From Acidobacteria bacterium Mor1 (GTDB lineage: Bacteria > Acidobacteriota > Polarisedimenticolia > Polarisedimenticolales > Polarisedimenticolaceae): 64,000 nucleotides of DNA. Position 1 is the stretch's first letter. Every line of letters starts with the position of its first letter. The notes below the pieces were generated by a model that saw nothing but the letters and a program-made list of their open reading frames with translations, made no database searches and was not told the DNA's origin. This document shows positions 12,447-19,947 of this stretch, piece after piece. Where the stretch lies: NCBI GenBank assembly GCA_001664505.1, contig CP011806.1, forward strand, positions 718,020-782,019, written 5' to 3'. Both the position numbers and the translations under genes were made by a program.

Positions 12447-14312
12447 TTGGGTCGAATCAAGCGCCTCGACGATCACCTGATCAACCGGATAGCCGCGGGG
12501 GAGGTTGTCGAGCGGCCTGCCTCGGTGCTCAAGGAGCTGGTCGAGAACAGTCTCGACTCCGGGGCGCGCTTCATCGACATCGTCGTACAGAGCGGCGGCA
12601 AGCGGTCGATTCGTATCGACGATGACGGTTGCGGCATGGAGGCGGACGATGCCCGTCTGGCCCTCGAGCGACACGCCACCAGCAAGCTCCGCACACCCGA
12701 AGATCTGGACGCCATCCGCACCCTCGGGTTTCGCGGTGAGGCCTTGCCCAGTATCGCGGCGGTCTCCTGCTTCACTCTCAGCACCGCCACCGAAGATGGC
12801 GCCGGCACCGAGATTCGAGTAGAGGGTGGGGACATCGTCGAGACCACCGAGGTCGGTCGGCCACGCGGAACCACCGTGCGCGTCGAACGATTGTTCTTCA
12901 ACGTGCCGGCGCGACGGAAGTTCCTCAAGGCGGACGCCACCGAGCTGTCCCACATCGTGCGCCATGTCACGCGCTTCGCCCTGGTCAACCCGACGGTCCG
13001 CTTCCGTCTGGCCAGCAAGAACAAGACCCTGCTCGACGCCCCGGCCGCCAACGATCTGCTGGAACGCATCGGCCAGATTTACGGCGAGGCCTTCGTCGAG
13101 AAACTGTTGCCCTTTGAAGCCTCGGCCACCGATCGCTCGATCCAGGGCTTCGCCGGCCGACCGGCAGAGACCCTGCCGCGCCGGGACATGCAGCACGTGT
13201 TCGTCAACGGCCGCGCCGTTCAGGACCGGGTGCTGATGCATGCCCTGCGGCAAGCCTACGGCAACACCATGCCGCGGGACCGGCATCCGGCGATGTTCCT
13301 GTTCATCGACCTCGACCCTGCGCTGGTTGATGTCAATGTCCACCCGCAGAAGAGCGAAGTCCGTTTCCGGGATTCCGGAGAGATGCACCGCACCGTGCGG
13401 GAGGCGATCGGCTCCGCACTTTCCCAGGAGCGGGCCGTGCCTGAGCTTTCCGATCTGCGACCCCAGGCCGGGCTGCCCGAAGTGGGTCGCGGAACAGGGG
13501 CCGCCGGGGCGGGGCCGCTTGCGGCGCACCGAAGCGGCGTCGGCGAAGCCCTTGCCGGCTACACCGCCCGTGTGCCCCTGGACGGGTCAGCCATGGACCG
13601 GTCAGCCATGGACCGGTCAGCCATGGACCGGCCGCCGATGGGCGGCGCCCCCGCGAGACAGGCTCCGGGAGCGCCACCCGGATCCGAGTTGCCCTGGCCG
13701 ACCTCTCCGGCGCCGGCGCCGGAGATGCTTCGAGAGGGATCGGCCAAGGTGATCGGCCAGTACCTGGACGCCTACATCGTGGCCCAGGATGACCGGGGCC
13801 TGCTGGTGCTCGATCAACACGCGGCCCATGAGCGGGTGCTGTTCGAAAAGTTCCTGGATGCCGCCGACCGGGGCGAGGTTGAGATCCAACGGCTGGCCTT
13901 CCCGATCACCCTCGAACTGACCCGGGAGGAGACTCTACTGCTCGAGGGAGAGCAGGAGGAGTTCCGCCGGCTGGGCTTCCTGATCGAGCCCTTCGGCGCG
14001 ACCACCTGGCGCATCGACGGCATCCCCGCGGTTACCGGGGAGCTCGATCCCGGATCGCTGCTGCGGGAGCTGATCGGCGATGCCGCCCAGGTGCGGAGCG
14101 CCGCTTCGGACGTGGCGGTACTGCGCCGCCGGCTGGTGACCAACGCCGCCTGCCAGGCTGCGATCAAGATCAACCACCGGCTGACCCGGGAGGGGATGCA
14201 GAAGCTGGTCGATGACCTCTACGGCCTGCGCAGCCCCACGACCTGTCCTCACGGGCGGCCGCTGATCTTCCGGGTCGCCCGGGAGCAGATCATGCGGGCC
14301 TTCGATCGCTGA
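12447..14312 (+). CDS. mutL: DNA mismatch repair protein MutL (endonuclease type)
   Basis: Couples mismatch recognition by MutS to strand removal. 621 residues from a TTG start, with GGAG 8 bases upstream. The N-terminal GHKL ATPase shows the family opening (IAAGEVVERP, LVENSLDSGA, DDGCGM and GFRGEALPSI motifs). A Pro/Ala-rich linker (about 340-430) contains a triplicated MDRSA unit. The C-terminal dimerisation domain has the metal-binding endonuclease motif DQHA-x2-E-x4-E at 456-467, an ACQAAIK segment and CPHGRP near 600. These mark the latent-nuclease MutL found in bacteria lacking MutH/Dam-directed repair. It probably has its own promoter in the divergent region. Confidence 0.96.
   Translation: MGRIKRLDDHLINRIAAGEVVERPASVLKELVENSLDSGARFIDIVVQSGGKRSIRIDDDGCGMEADDARLALERHATSKLRTPEDLDAIRTLGFRGEALPSIAAVSCFTLSTATEDGAGTEIRVEGGDIVETTEVGRPRGTTVRVERLFFNVPARRKFLKADATELSHIVRHVTRFALVNPTVRFRLASKNKTLLDAPAANDLLERIGQIYGEAFVEKLLPFEASATDRSIQGFAGRPAETLPRRDMQHVFVNGRAVQDRVLMHALRQAYGNTMPRDRHPAMFLFIDLDPALVDVNVHPQKSEVRFRDSGEMHRTVREAIGSALSQERAVPELSDLRPQAGLPEVGRGTGAAGAGPLAAHRSGVGEALAGYTARVPLDGSAMDRSAMDRSAMDRPPMGGAPARQAPGAPPGSELPWPTSPAPAPEMLREGSAKVIGQYLDAYIVAQDDRGLLVLDQHAAHERVLFEKFLDAADRGEVEIQRLAFPITLELTREETLLLEGEQEEFRRLGFLIEPFGATTWRIDGIPAVTGELDPGSLLRELIGDAAQVRSAASDVAVLRRRLVTNAACQAAIKINHRLTREGMQKLVDDLYGLRSPTTCPHGRPLIFRVAREQIMRAFDR
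13586..13630 (+). repeat. 15-bp tandem repeat x3 inside the mutL linker
   Basis: Three perfect copies of gtcagccatggaccg occupy 13586-13600, 13601-13615 and 13616-13630. They are in frame and add Asp-Arg-Ser-Ala-Met units to the disordered linker between the ATPase and endonuclease domains. Perfect identity suggests recent expansion. Confidence 0.95.
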
Positions 14313-14322
14313 TCCCGCCGAG

Positions 14323-14351
14323 TTGACGGACCGCAGAGCGTCCCGTATAAA
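14323..14351 (+). promoter_or_regulatory. Promoter of the lytic transglycosylase gene (probably leaderless)
   Basis: TTGACG (14323-14328), a 17-base spacer and TATAAA (14346-14351). Transcription should begin about 14358-14360, at or next to the ATG at 14360, and no Shine-Dalgarno sequence precedes that ATG. This suggests a leaderless mRNA. Confidence 0.7.
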
Positions 14352-14359
14352 TCGTTAAC

Positions 14360-15070
14360 ATGCGTGTTTCCAACCGTTTGGTGCTCCAGGCCCTCGTCGT
14401 GGCCGCCTCCCTGGGGTTCGCCGCAGGGGGCGGGCTCATGGCGGATGACTGGGTCGAGTTCCACAACGGACGGATCCTGCGGGTCCAGGCCGCCGTTCTG
14501 GACGGTGCCACCCTGCACCTGGATCTCGGAGGGGGAGGCACCCTCAGCGTGCCGCTGGCCCGGGTCGCCCGGCTCGAGACCGTGATCGAGGACGAGCCCT
14601 CCGAGGCCGAGCCTGCCTCCGACCTCGCCGCGGCGGCCGGCTCCGACGAAGATCCGCCCCGATGGCGCCATATGGCCGGCGAATATGCGGATTTGATCGC
14701 GAAAACCGCAAAAAAGCACAACCTGGACCCGATGCTGCTGGCCTCGGTGGCCCACGCCGAGTCCCGCTTCAACCCGTTGGCAATCTCCCACGCCAACGCC
14801 CGGGGCATGCTGCAGCTGATCCCCGCCACAGCCGAGCGATTCGGGGTCGAGGACGTGTTCGATCCCGAGCAAAACGTCGACGGCGGGGCTCGGTACCTGC
14901 GCTGGCTCCTCGACCGCTACGAGGGGGATACCGCCCTGGCGCTGGCGGCCTACAACGCCGGAGAGGGCGCCGTGGACCGCTATGACGGGGTTCCGCCCTA
15001 TCGGGAGACCATCAAGTACGTCTCGGGGATCCTGGACAATCTCCTGGCCGAGGAGCTGCCCACCCGCTAA
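14360..15070 (+). CDS. Periplasmic lytic transglycosylase (SLT family)
   Basis: Cleaves the MurNAc-GlcNAc bond of peptidoglycan with formation of 1,6-anhydro-MurNAc. 236 residues. A signal peptide lies at about 1-28 (hydrophobic LVLQALVVAASLGFAAG), followed by a short beta-rich domain (about 30-75) and a Glu/Ala linker. A Slt70-like catalytic domain occupies roughly 110-230. The catalytic acid is Glu134 in AHAESRFNP, followed by the family blocks ARGMLQLIPATAERFGV, NVDGGARYLRWLL and LALAAYNAGEGAV. It resembles the small soluble MltC/Slt-type enzymes; the exact subfamily cannot be fixed. It is transcribed from its own strong promoter, and the next gene lies about 160 bases downstream. Confidence 0.93.
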   Translation: MRVSNRLVLQALVVAASLGFAAGGGLMADDWVEFHNGRILRVQAAVLDGATLHLDLGGGGTLSVPLARVARLETVIEDEPSEAEPASDLAAAAGSDEDPPRWRHMAGEYADLIAKTAKKHNLDPMLLASVAHAESRFNPLAISHANARGMLQLIPATAERFGVEDVFDPEQNVDGGARYLRWLLDRYEGDTALALAAYNAGEGAVDRYDGVPPYRETIKYVSGILDNLLAEELPTR

Positions 15071-15141
15071 GCCCCCCACCGCCTTGGTCCGGCCGTGTCA
15101 CCAGGCCTTCACCCGTCCCCGGCTCCCAGCTTCCCGGCCCT

Positions 15142-15183
15142 CCCCGTTGCCTCTTTCCGGCGCCCCGTTGCCTCTTTCCGGCG
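15142..15183 (+). repeat. 21-bp direct duplication upstream of the PATAN/TPR gene
   Basis: Two identical, adjacent 21-base units (15142-15162 and 15163-15183; core gttgcctctttccggcg) lie just before the translation start region of the next gene. The second copy ends in the GGAAG that could serve as ribosome site for an alternative ATG at 15192. Confidence 0.9.
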
Positions 15184-15227
15184 GAAGTCCTATGTATTGG
15201 CCCGGGAGTAGTCTCCAGGACGAGGGC

Positions 15228-16700
15228 ATGGAATCCAGTTTCAGTAGCCACACGCTCGCGGAAGTCTTTCGGGACCTCTACCGCGGAGAACAGTCGGGTG
15301 TCCTGCACCTGACCCGGGGCGACGTTGAAAAGCGCCTCTACTTCGACCGCGGGATGCTGGTCTATTCGGAGTCTCCGGTGGCCGAGGAAGACCTCGGGCG
15401 CCGGTTGGTCCACGAGGGCAAGATCTCCTCGGGCGCGCTCAACGAGGCGGAAGCCGCCATCAGTGAGAGCAAGGACCTGGCCCAGACCCTGATCAACCGG
15501 GGCCTGATCGGCAAGGAAGCGCTCTCCCATACCGTCCAGTTCATCGTCGAGCGCACCGTGCAGTCGGTCTTTCAGTGGGAAGGCGGCCAGGCACGCTTCA
15601 GCGAGGGCTGGTTCGCCCAGGACATCGTCGAGGGAGACATCCTCAGCACCTTCGAGTCGATCCTGCGCGGCGTCTCGCGGATGACCGACTTCGAGCCGGT
15701 AGGGGAGGCCCTCCGGGGCACCGCCAGCCGCCTGCGCTTGCGGGAGCAACTCCCCGTCCCGGTGGAGCGTCTCGCGCTCTCCCGGTCCAACGGGTACATC
15801 CTGTCCCGGATCGACGGGGCGTCGACGGTGCGGGACATCCTCTCGCTGCTGGAGCCTCACGAAGAAGATCAGGCGATGCGTTTCCTGTACGGCCTCTTGG
15901 TCATGGGCGTACTGGAATGCGAGCCGCCTGTGAGTGAGGGGCCGTTCAAGATCACCGACCTGTTGCGGGATCACGCCGACAGCGTGGCCCTCGAGACCCA
16001 GCAGGAGAAGATGATCGAGGCGACCTATCACCGCATCCAGGGGCTCAATCACTATCAGCTGCTGGACGTGACCCCCGAGGCCACCCGCCAGGAGATCGAG
16101 CGGGCCTACGAGGACGCGAAGCGCCCCTTCAGCCGGGATCGAATCACCCCGAAGGTGCGGGAGAAGCTGCGGAGCCAGCTGGCGGTCGTGGAGAGCCGGC
16201 TGGTCGAGGCGTTCCTGACCCTGAGCAACTCCGATTCGTCCCGCCAGAGCAGCCAGGAGGCGGACGACGAGGTCCGCGGCGGCGACCTGTTGATGCGGGT
16301 CGAGGCGGACAAGACCGCCGGCGCCAAGGAGGCCGACGAGGCCAAGAAGGTCGCCGAGCAGTACTACCTGAAGGGGCGGAAGTTCCTGCGGGACGCCGAC
16401 TACTACAACGCGATCCAGTACGGGAAACTGGCGATTTCCTACTGCTCCGAGGACGCCCGCTTCTACTTCCTGCTGGCCGAGTGCCAGACCCGCAACCCGG
16501 ATGCCCGCTGGCAGCGGATGGCCGAGAAGAACTTCTGCAAGGCCACCGAGCTCGACCCCTGGAACCCGGACTACTGGCTGAATCTGGGCCGGTTCTACAA
16601 GCACCGGGGGCTAACCCTGAGGGCCCGCAAGCAGTTCGAGGAAGTGCTGAAGATCGCCCCGTCCCACGAGGAGGCGGTCTCGGAGCTCAAGGCGCTCTGA
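15228..16700 (+). CDS. PATAN (DUF4388) - J-like - TPR protein
   Basis: 490 residues from ATG 15228 (AGGA 7 bases upstream); ATG 15192 is an alternative that adds 12 residues. Residues 1-130 fit the DUF4388/PATAN fold, which in myxobacteria and cyanobacteria links GTPases or response regulators to motility and polarity (SSHTLAEVFRDLY, QSGVLHLTRGDVEKRLYF and VYSESP segments). Residues 273-335 resemble a J-domain (HYQLLDVTPEATRQEIERAY) but lack the HPD tripeptide, so Hsp70 stimulation is unlikely. Residues 375-490 hold about three TPR helices (AEQYYLKGRKFLRDADYYNA, then LDPWNPDYWLNLGRFYKHRG). No signal peptide is seen, so it is cytosolic. A second PATAN protein is encoded at 60821-62092. The function is not known; a scaffold is the best guess. 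Confidence 0.75.
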   Translation: MESSFSSHTLAEVFRDLYRGEQSGVLHLTRGDVEKRLYFDRGMLVYSESPVAEEDLGRRLVHEGKISSGALNEAEAAISESKDLAQTLINRGLIGKEALSHTVQFIVERTVQSVFQWEGGQARFSEGWFAQDIVEGDILSTFESILRGVSRMTDFEPVGEALRGTASRLRLREQLPVPVERLALSRSNGYILSRIDGASTVRDILSLLEPHEEDQAMRFLYGLLVMGVLECEPPVSEGPFKITDLLRDHADSVALETQQEKMIEATYHRIQGLNHYQLLDVTPEATRQEIERAYEDAKRPFSRDRITPKVREKLRSQLAVVESRLVEAFLTLSNSDSSRQSSQEADDEVRGGDLLMRVEADKTAGAKEADEAKKVAEQYYLKGRKFLRDADYYNAIQYGKLAISYCSEDARFYFLLAECQTRNPDARWQRMAEKNFCKATELDPWNPDYWLNLGRFYKHRGLTLRARKQFEEVLKIAPSHEEAVSELKAL

Positions 16701-16775
16701 CACCCGGCCCTTTTTGCGGCCCCTAGCCCCCATGTCCCCATTCTCGGCCCCTATTAGGGCCCTTTCTCGGCCTCG

Positions 16776-16835
16776 GTTTCGGTCCGAGTTTCGGTCCGAG
16801 TTTCGGCCCAGGTTTAGGACCAGGTTTCGGCCCAG
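16776..16835 (+). repeat. 12-bp minisatellite upstream of yceD
   Basis: Five consecutive 12-base units (variants of gtttcggtccga and gtttcggcccag) fill 16776-16835, ending about 50 bases before the yceD promoter. Units 1-2 are identical to each other, and 3 and 5 are identical; unit 4 differs at two positions. Confidence 0.9.
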
Positions 16836-16887
16836 GGCCGCCCGGGTGGTTCGATTCCGCTCGGGTGGATCGATTCGGGCCAGGAAT

Positions 16888-16915
16888 TTGACGAAAAAGG
16901 GCCGGGTGCTATAAT
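16888..16915 (+). promoter_or_regulatory. Strong sigma-70 promoter of the yceD-rpmF-fab operon
   Basis: TTGACG (16888-16893), a 16-base spacer and a perfect TATAAT (16910-16915). The start should be near 16922, about 17 bases before the yceD ATG. It probably drives yceD, rpmF and the fab genes. Confidence 0.8.
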
Positions 16916-16938
16916 CCGCCGTTCGTCCGGCAGGCGTT

Positions 16939-17460
16939 ATGTTCCTGGAATTAAGCAACATAGGCCCCGATGGGTTCGAGTTGGATCGAACCTTCGAGGC
17001 AATCGAGTTGTCCTTAGGGCCCAATGAGCCGGTGACGGCGGGGCCTGTACGGATCCAGGGGGCAGGGCGCCGGGAGCGGCTCGGGGTTCGCCTGGAGGCA
17101 AGTCTCGATGCGCAGGTCGAATTGACCTGTTGCCGTTGCCTGGATCCCTACCGGATGAAGATCGAGGATCGCTTCTTCCTGATTCTCACCGGCGACGCCA
17201 TGGAGCTGCCGTCGGGAGAGCAGGAGGTGCCTGACGACCGAGTGGCCATGTTCCACGCGACCGAAGGCAAGGTCCGGGTGGAGGATATCTGCACCGAGCA
17301 GATCTACCTTCATCTTCCGTTGAAGCCGGTCTGCCGGGAAGATTGCGCGGGGCTCTGCCCCGAATGCGGGACGAACCGGAACCGGGAACAGTGCAGTTGC
17401 CGCGAGCATGCGGTGGACCCGCGGCTCGCACCGCTGCTAAAATTCCGAGATTCCGAGTAG
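16939..17460 (+). CDS. yceD: YceD-family (DUF177) protein
   Basis: 173 residues. The family is required for normal 23S rRNA accumulation and in most bacteria sits directly before rpmF, as here. The family core LEASLDAQVELTCCRCLDPYR and the C-terminal cysteine-rich PVCREDCAGLCPECGTNRN are present. The CxxC pairs suggest metal binding, as in cysteine-containing members. It starts 23 bases after the -10 box, with only a weak CAGG ribosome site. The product is cytosolic and co-transcribed with rpmF and the fatty-acid genes. Confidence 0.92.
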   Translation: MFLELSNIGPDGFELDRTFEAIELSLGPNEPVTAGPVRIQGAGRRERLGVRLEASLDAQVELTCCRCLDPYRMKIEDRFFLILTGDAMELPSGEQEVPDDRVAMFHATEGKVRVEDICTEQIYLHLPLKPVCREDCAGLCPECGTNRNREQCSCREHAVDPRLAPLLKFRDSE

Positions 17461-17505
17461 CGGGGTGCCGAGTGGGACTCCGAGTAGCGAGAACAGGACG
17501 AAATC

Positions 17506-17688
17506 ATGGCTAACCCGAAGCGCCGTCACTCCAAAGCCCGCCGCGACAAGCGTCGCGCCCATGACGCCCTGCCGCGTCAAGGCCTGTCGAACTGCCCGAA
17601 CTGCCACGAGCGCAAGCTCCCGCATCGGGTCTGTCCGCACTGCGGCTATTACAAGGGCCGCGAAATCGTCAAGGTGTCGGCGATCTAG
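17506..17688 (+). CDS. rpmF: Large ribosomal subunit protein bL32
   Basis: 60 residues, typical for bL32. The basic N-terminus ([19 protein letters not shown]) is followed by a zinc ribbon formed by Cys30, Cys33, Cys43 and Cys46, so this is the zinc-binding (C+) form. It lies 45 bases after yceD and 24 bases before fabH in the conserved yceD-rpmF-fabH order, linking ribosome synthesis with fatty-acid synthesis. Confidence 0.97.
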   Translation: MANPKRRHSKARRDKRRAHDALPRQGLSNCPNCHERKLPHRVCPHCGYYKGREIVKVSAI

Positions 17689-17712
17689 TCGGCCGTAGCG
17701 AATCGGACCGGA

Positions 17713-18804
17713 TTGAGTTCGCGCCGCGCCATCATCACCGGCACGGGAATGAGCGTTCCCGAGCAGGTGCTGACCAACCGAGAGTTGGAGCAACGGGTCG
17801 AGACCAGCGATCAGTGGATCGCGACCCGCACGGGCATCCACGAGCGCCGCATCGCCGCCGAGGGGGATCTGCTCTCGGACTACGCGACCGAGGCCTCCCG
17901 TCAAGCACTGGAGAACGCCGGCGTCGACCCGCTCGACGTCGACCTGATCCTGCTTGCCACGGTCACGCCGGACATGCCCATCCCCGCGACCGCCTGCACC
18001 ATCCAGCACAAACTCGGATGCCGCAACGCCACTGCTTTCGACATGCAGGCAGGGTGCTCCGGCTTCATCTTTGCCCAGTCGGTGGCCAAGCAGTTCTTGC
18101 TGACCGAGCGCTACCGGCATGTGCTGGTGATCGGCGCCGAGTTGCTCAGCAAGTACGTCAACTGGGAAGACCGCACGACCTGCGTGATTTTCGCCGACGG
18201 CGCGGGCGCGGTGCTGATGAGCCAGGGGAGTCTCGAGGAAGAGGGCAGTCTCGAGGGAGAGGGCAGTCTCGATTCAGAGAGAGGCCTGGAGGCGGAGGGA
18301 GAAGGGGAATCCTCGACCGAAACCGCCGCAGACAAGTCCCCGCGAGGGGTGCTGGCCTCGGCGATGCACACCGACGGCAGCATGGCGGACTTCATCTGCC
18401 GTCCCGGAGGCGGCGTCATGCACCCGCCGAGCCGGGAGATGATCGACGAAAAACTTCACTTCATACGGATGCGCGGCAACGAGACTTTCAAGATGGCGGT
18501 CCGCTCCATCGAAGAGGTCTGCCGCGAGGTGCTGGACGCCGCGGGGCTCACCCCCGGCGACGTCGACTGGTTCATCCCGCATCAGGCCAATCGCCGGATC
18601 ATCGACGCCGTCGGAAACCGTCTCGGCGTTCCCGCCGAGCGCTGTTACCTGAACATCGATCGTTACGGCAACACATCGGCGGCCTCGATCCCCATCGCCC
18701 TCCACGAGGCGGTGCAGGAGGGCAAGGTCCGCCGGGGGGATGTGGTGCTGATGGCCGCCTTCGGCGCGGGCCTGACCTGGGCCGGGTCGGTGGTGCGCTG
18801 GTAG
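17713..18804 (+). CDS. fabH: Beta-ketoacyl-ACP synthase III with an acidic insertion
   Basis: Condenses acetyl-CoA (or a branched starter) with malonyl-ACP to start fatty-acid synthesis. 363 residues, about 35 longer than usual, from a TTG start. The catalytic triad is visible: Cys in MQAGCSGF, His in PHQANRRI, Asn in YGNTSAASIP. The excess length is a Gly/Ser/Glu-rich insertion at about 172-207, between GAGAVLMSQ and GVLASAMHTDG. It is built from three in-frame 18-base repeats plus an acidic tail. This region is normally a short surface turn after the GDGAGAV-type loop, so activity is probably kept. It is the third gene of the yceD-rpmF-fab operon. Confidence 0.95.
   Translation: MSSRRAIITGTGMSVPEQVLTNRELEQRVETSDQWIATRTGIHERRIAAEGDLLSDYATEASRQALENAGVDPLDVDLILLATVTPDMPIPATACTIQHKLGCRNATAFDMQAGCSGFIFAQSVAKQFLLTERYRHVLVIGAELLSKYVNWEDRTTCVIFADGAGAVLMSQGSLEEEGSLEGEGSLDSERGLEAEGEGESSTETAADKSPRGVLASAMHTDGSMADFICRPGGGVMHPPSREMIDEKLHFIRMRGNETFKMAVRSIEEVCREVLDAAGLTPGDVDWFIPHQANRRIIDAVGNRLGVPAERCYLNIDRYGNTSAASIPIALHEAVQEGKVRRGDVVLMAAFGAGLTWAGSVVRW
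18226..18279 (+). repeat. 18-bp tandem repeat x3 inside fabH
   Basis: Units at 18226-18243, 18244-18261 and 18262-18279 share the core cagtctcgaggga with few differences and encode GSLE(E/G)E-type hexapeptides. All are in frame. They create the acidic insertion of this FabH. Confidence 0.9.
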
Positions 18805-18876
18805 CTTGCCTCCGGCTCGCCCCCACTGGTAGTTTGGCGCCTGAGATTGTTGGTCGGCCCGACGGTCGGCCGCCGG

Positions 18877-18983
18877 CCAGTCGGTCGCCAGTCGGTGGCC
18901 AGTCGGTTCGAGAGGAGTCGATTCGAGAAGAGTCGATTCGAGAGGAATCGATTCGCCAGTCGACTGATTCGCCAGTCGACTCG
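18877..18983 (+). repeat. Modular tandem repeats between fabH and fabD
   Basis: Most of the gap between fabH and fabD is repetitive. Three ccagtcggt units (18877-18910) are followed by three 15-base units of the type agaggagtcgattcg (18911-18925, 18926-18940, 18941-18955). Two ccagtcgact units follow (18956-18971, 18972-18983). The next AGAGGA (18984-18989) continues the pattern and acts as the ribosome site of fabD, so the 15-base units look like copies of the fabD Shine-Dalgarno neighbourhood. Confidence 0.9.
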
Positions 18984-18999
18984 AGAGGACCTGACTAAC

Positions 19000-19947
19000 A
19001 TGGCAGAACGATACGCGTTCCTCTTTCCCGGCCAGGGCTCCCAGGCGCCCGGCATGGGGAAGGAACTCTGTGAGGCCTACCCGGAGAGCCGCCAGGTCTT
19101 CGAGGCCGCGGACAGCGCACTGGAGACCGAGCTCTCCAAGACCTGCTTCGAAGGGACCAAGGAACAGCTGGCGCTGACCGAGACCACCCAACCGGCGATC
19201 CTGACCGTCTCCACGGCGGCGCTGCGCGCCCTCGAGGCACGGGGCCTTCGCCCCGCCGCAGTGGCCGGACACAGCCTCGGTGAGTACAGCGCCCATGTCG
19301 CCGCGGGAACTATCGATTTCGAGGACGCCGTGCGAGCGGTACGCCTGCGCGGCCGCTTCATGCAGGACGCGGTTCCGGTGGGTCTCGGCGCCATGGCCGC
19401 AATCCTCGGCGGGGACACCGCCATGGTGGAAGAGGCCTGCCGCGTCGAGGCGGGCGACGAGATCTGTGCGGCGGCCAACCTCAACAGCCCCGGCCAGGTC
19501 GTGATCGCCGGGCACCGTACCGCCGTCGAGCGTGCGGTGGAGCGCCTCAAGGGAGAGGGCATTCGCAAGGCCGCCTTCCTACCGGTGAGCGCGCCGTTCC
19601 ACTGCGATCTGATGCAGCCCGCCGCCGAGAAGCTGGCGCCGGTGCTCGCCGCCATTGACTTCGGGGATTCCGATATCCCGGTCTATGTCAACGTCGATGC
19701 CGAGCCGGTGCAGGACGGCTCCGCCGCGCGGCGGGCCCTGATCCGCCAGGTCGCCTCCACCGTGCGCTGGCATGAGTTGATCGAGCTGATGGTCAAGGAC
19801 GGGATCGAAACCTTCGTCGAGGTCGGCCCGGGCCGCGTACTGGCCGGCCTGATGCGCCGAATCCACAAACCCGCCAAGGTGCTGACCGTCGAGGACCCCG
19901 CCGGGGTCGAGGCGGCGGTTGAAGCGCTGGGAGGAAACCAGGCATGA
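19000..19947 (+). CDS. fabD: Malonyl-CoA:ACP transacylase
   Basis: Loads malonyl groups from CoA onto ACP for fatty-acid elongation. 315 residues, the usual length, beginning MAERYAFLFPGQGSQ. The nucleophile elbow GHSLGEYSA holds the catalytic Ser, and the partner His lies in VSAPFHCDLM. The frame is open further upstream, but only through the repeat array; family alignment and the AGAGGA site 10 bases upstream fix the ATG at 19000. The stop overlaps the fabG start in ATGA. Confidence 0.97.
   Translation: MAERYAFLFPGQGSQAPGMGKELCEAYPESRQVFEAADSALETELSKTCFEGTKEQLALTETTQPAILTVSTAALRALEARGLRPAAVAGHSLGEYSAHVAAGTIDFEDAVRAVRLRGRFMQDAVPVGLGAMAAILGGDTAMVEEACRVEAGDEICAAANLNSPGQVVIAGHRTAVERAVERLKGEGIRKAAFLPVSAPFHCDLMQPAAEKLAPVLAAIDFGDSDIPVYVNVDAEPVQDGSAARRALIRQVASTVRWHELIELMVKDGIETFVEVGPGRVLAGLMRRIHKPAKVLTVEDPAGVEAAVEALGGNQA

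Noticed and set aside
17814..18998. 394-residue frame in another phase of fabH
   Set aside because: Arg/Pro-rich shadow of the real fabH frame; fabH motifs are only in the frame from 17713.
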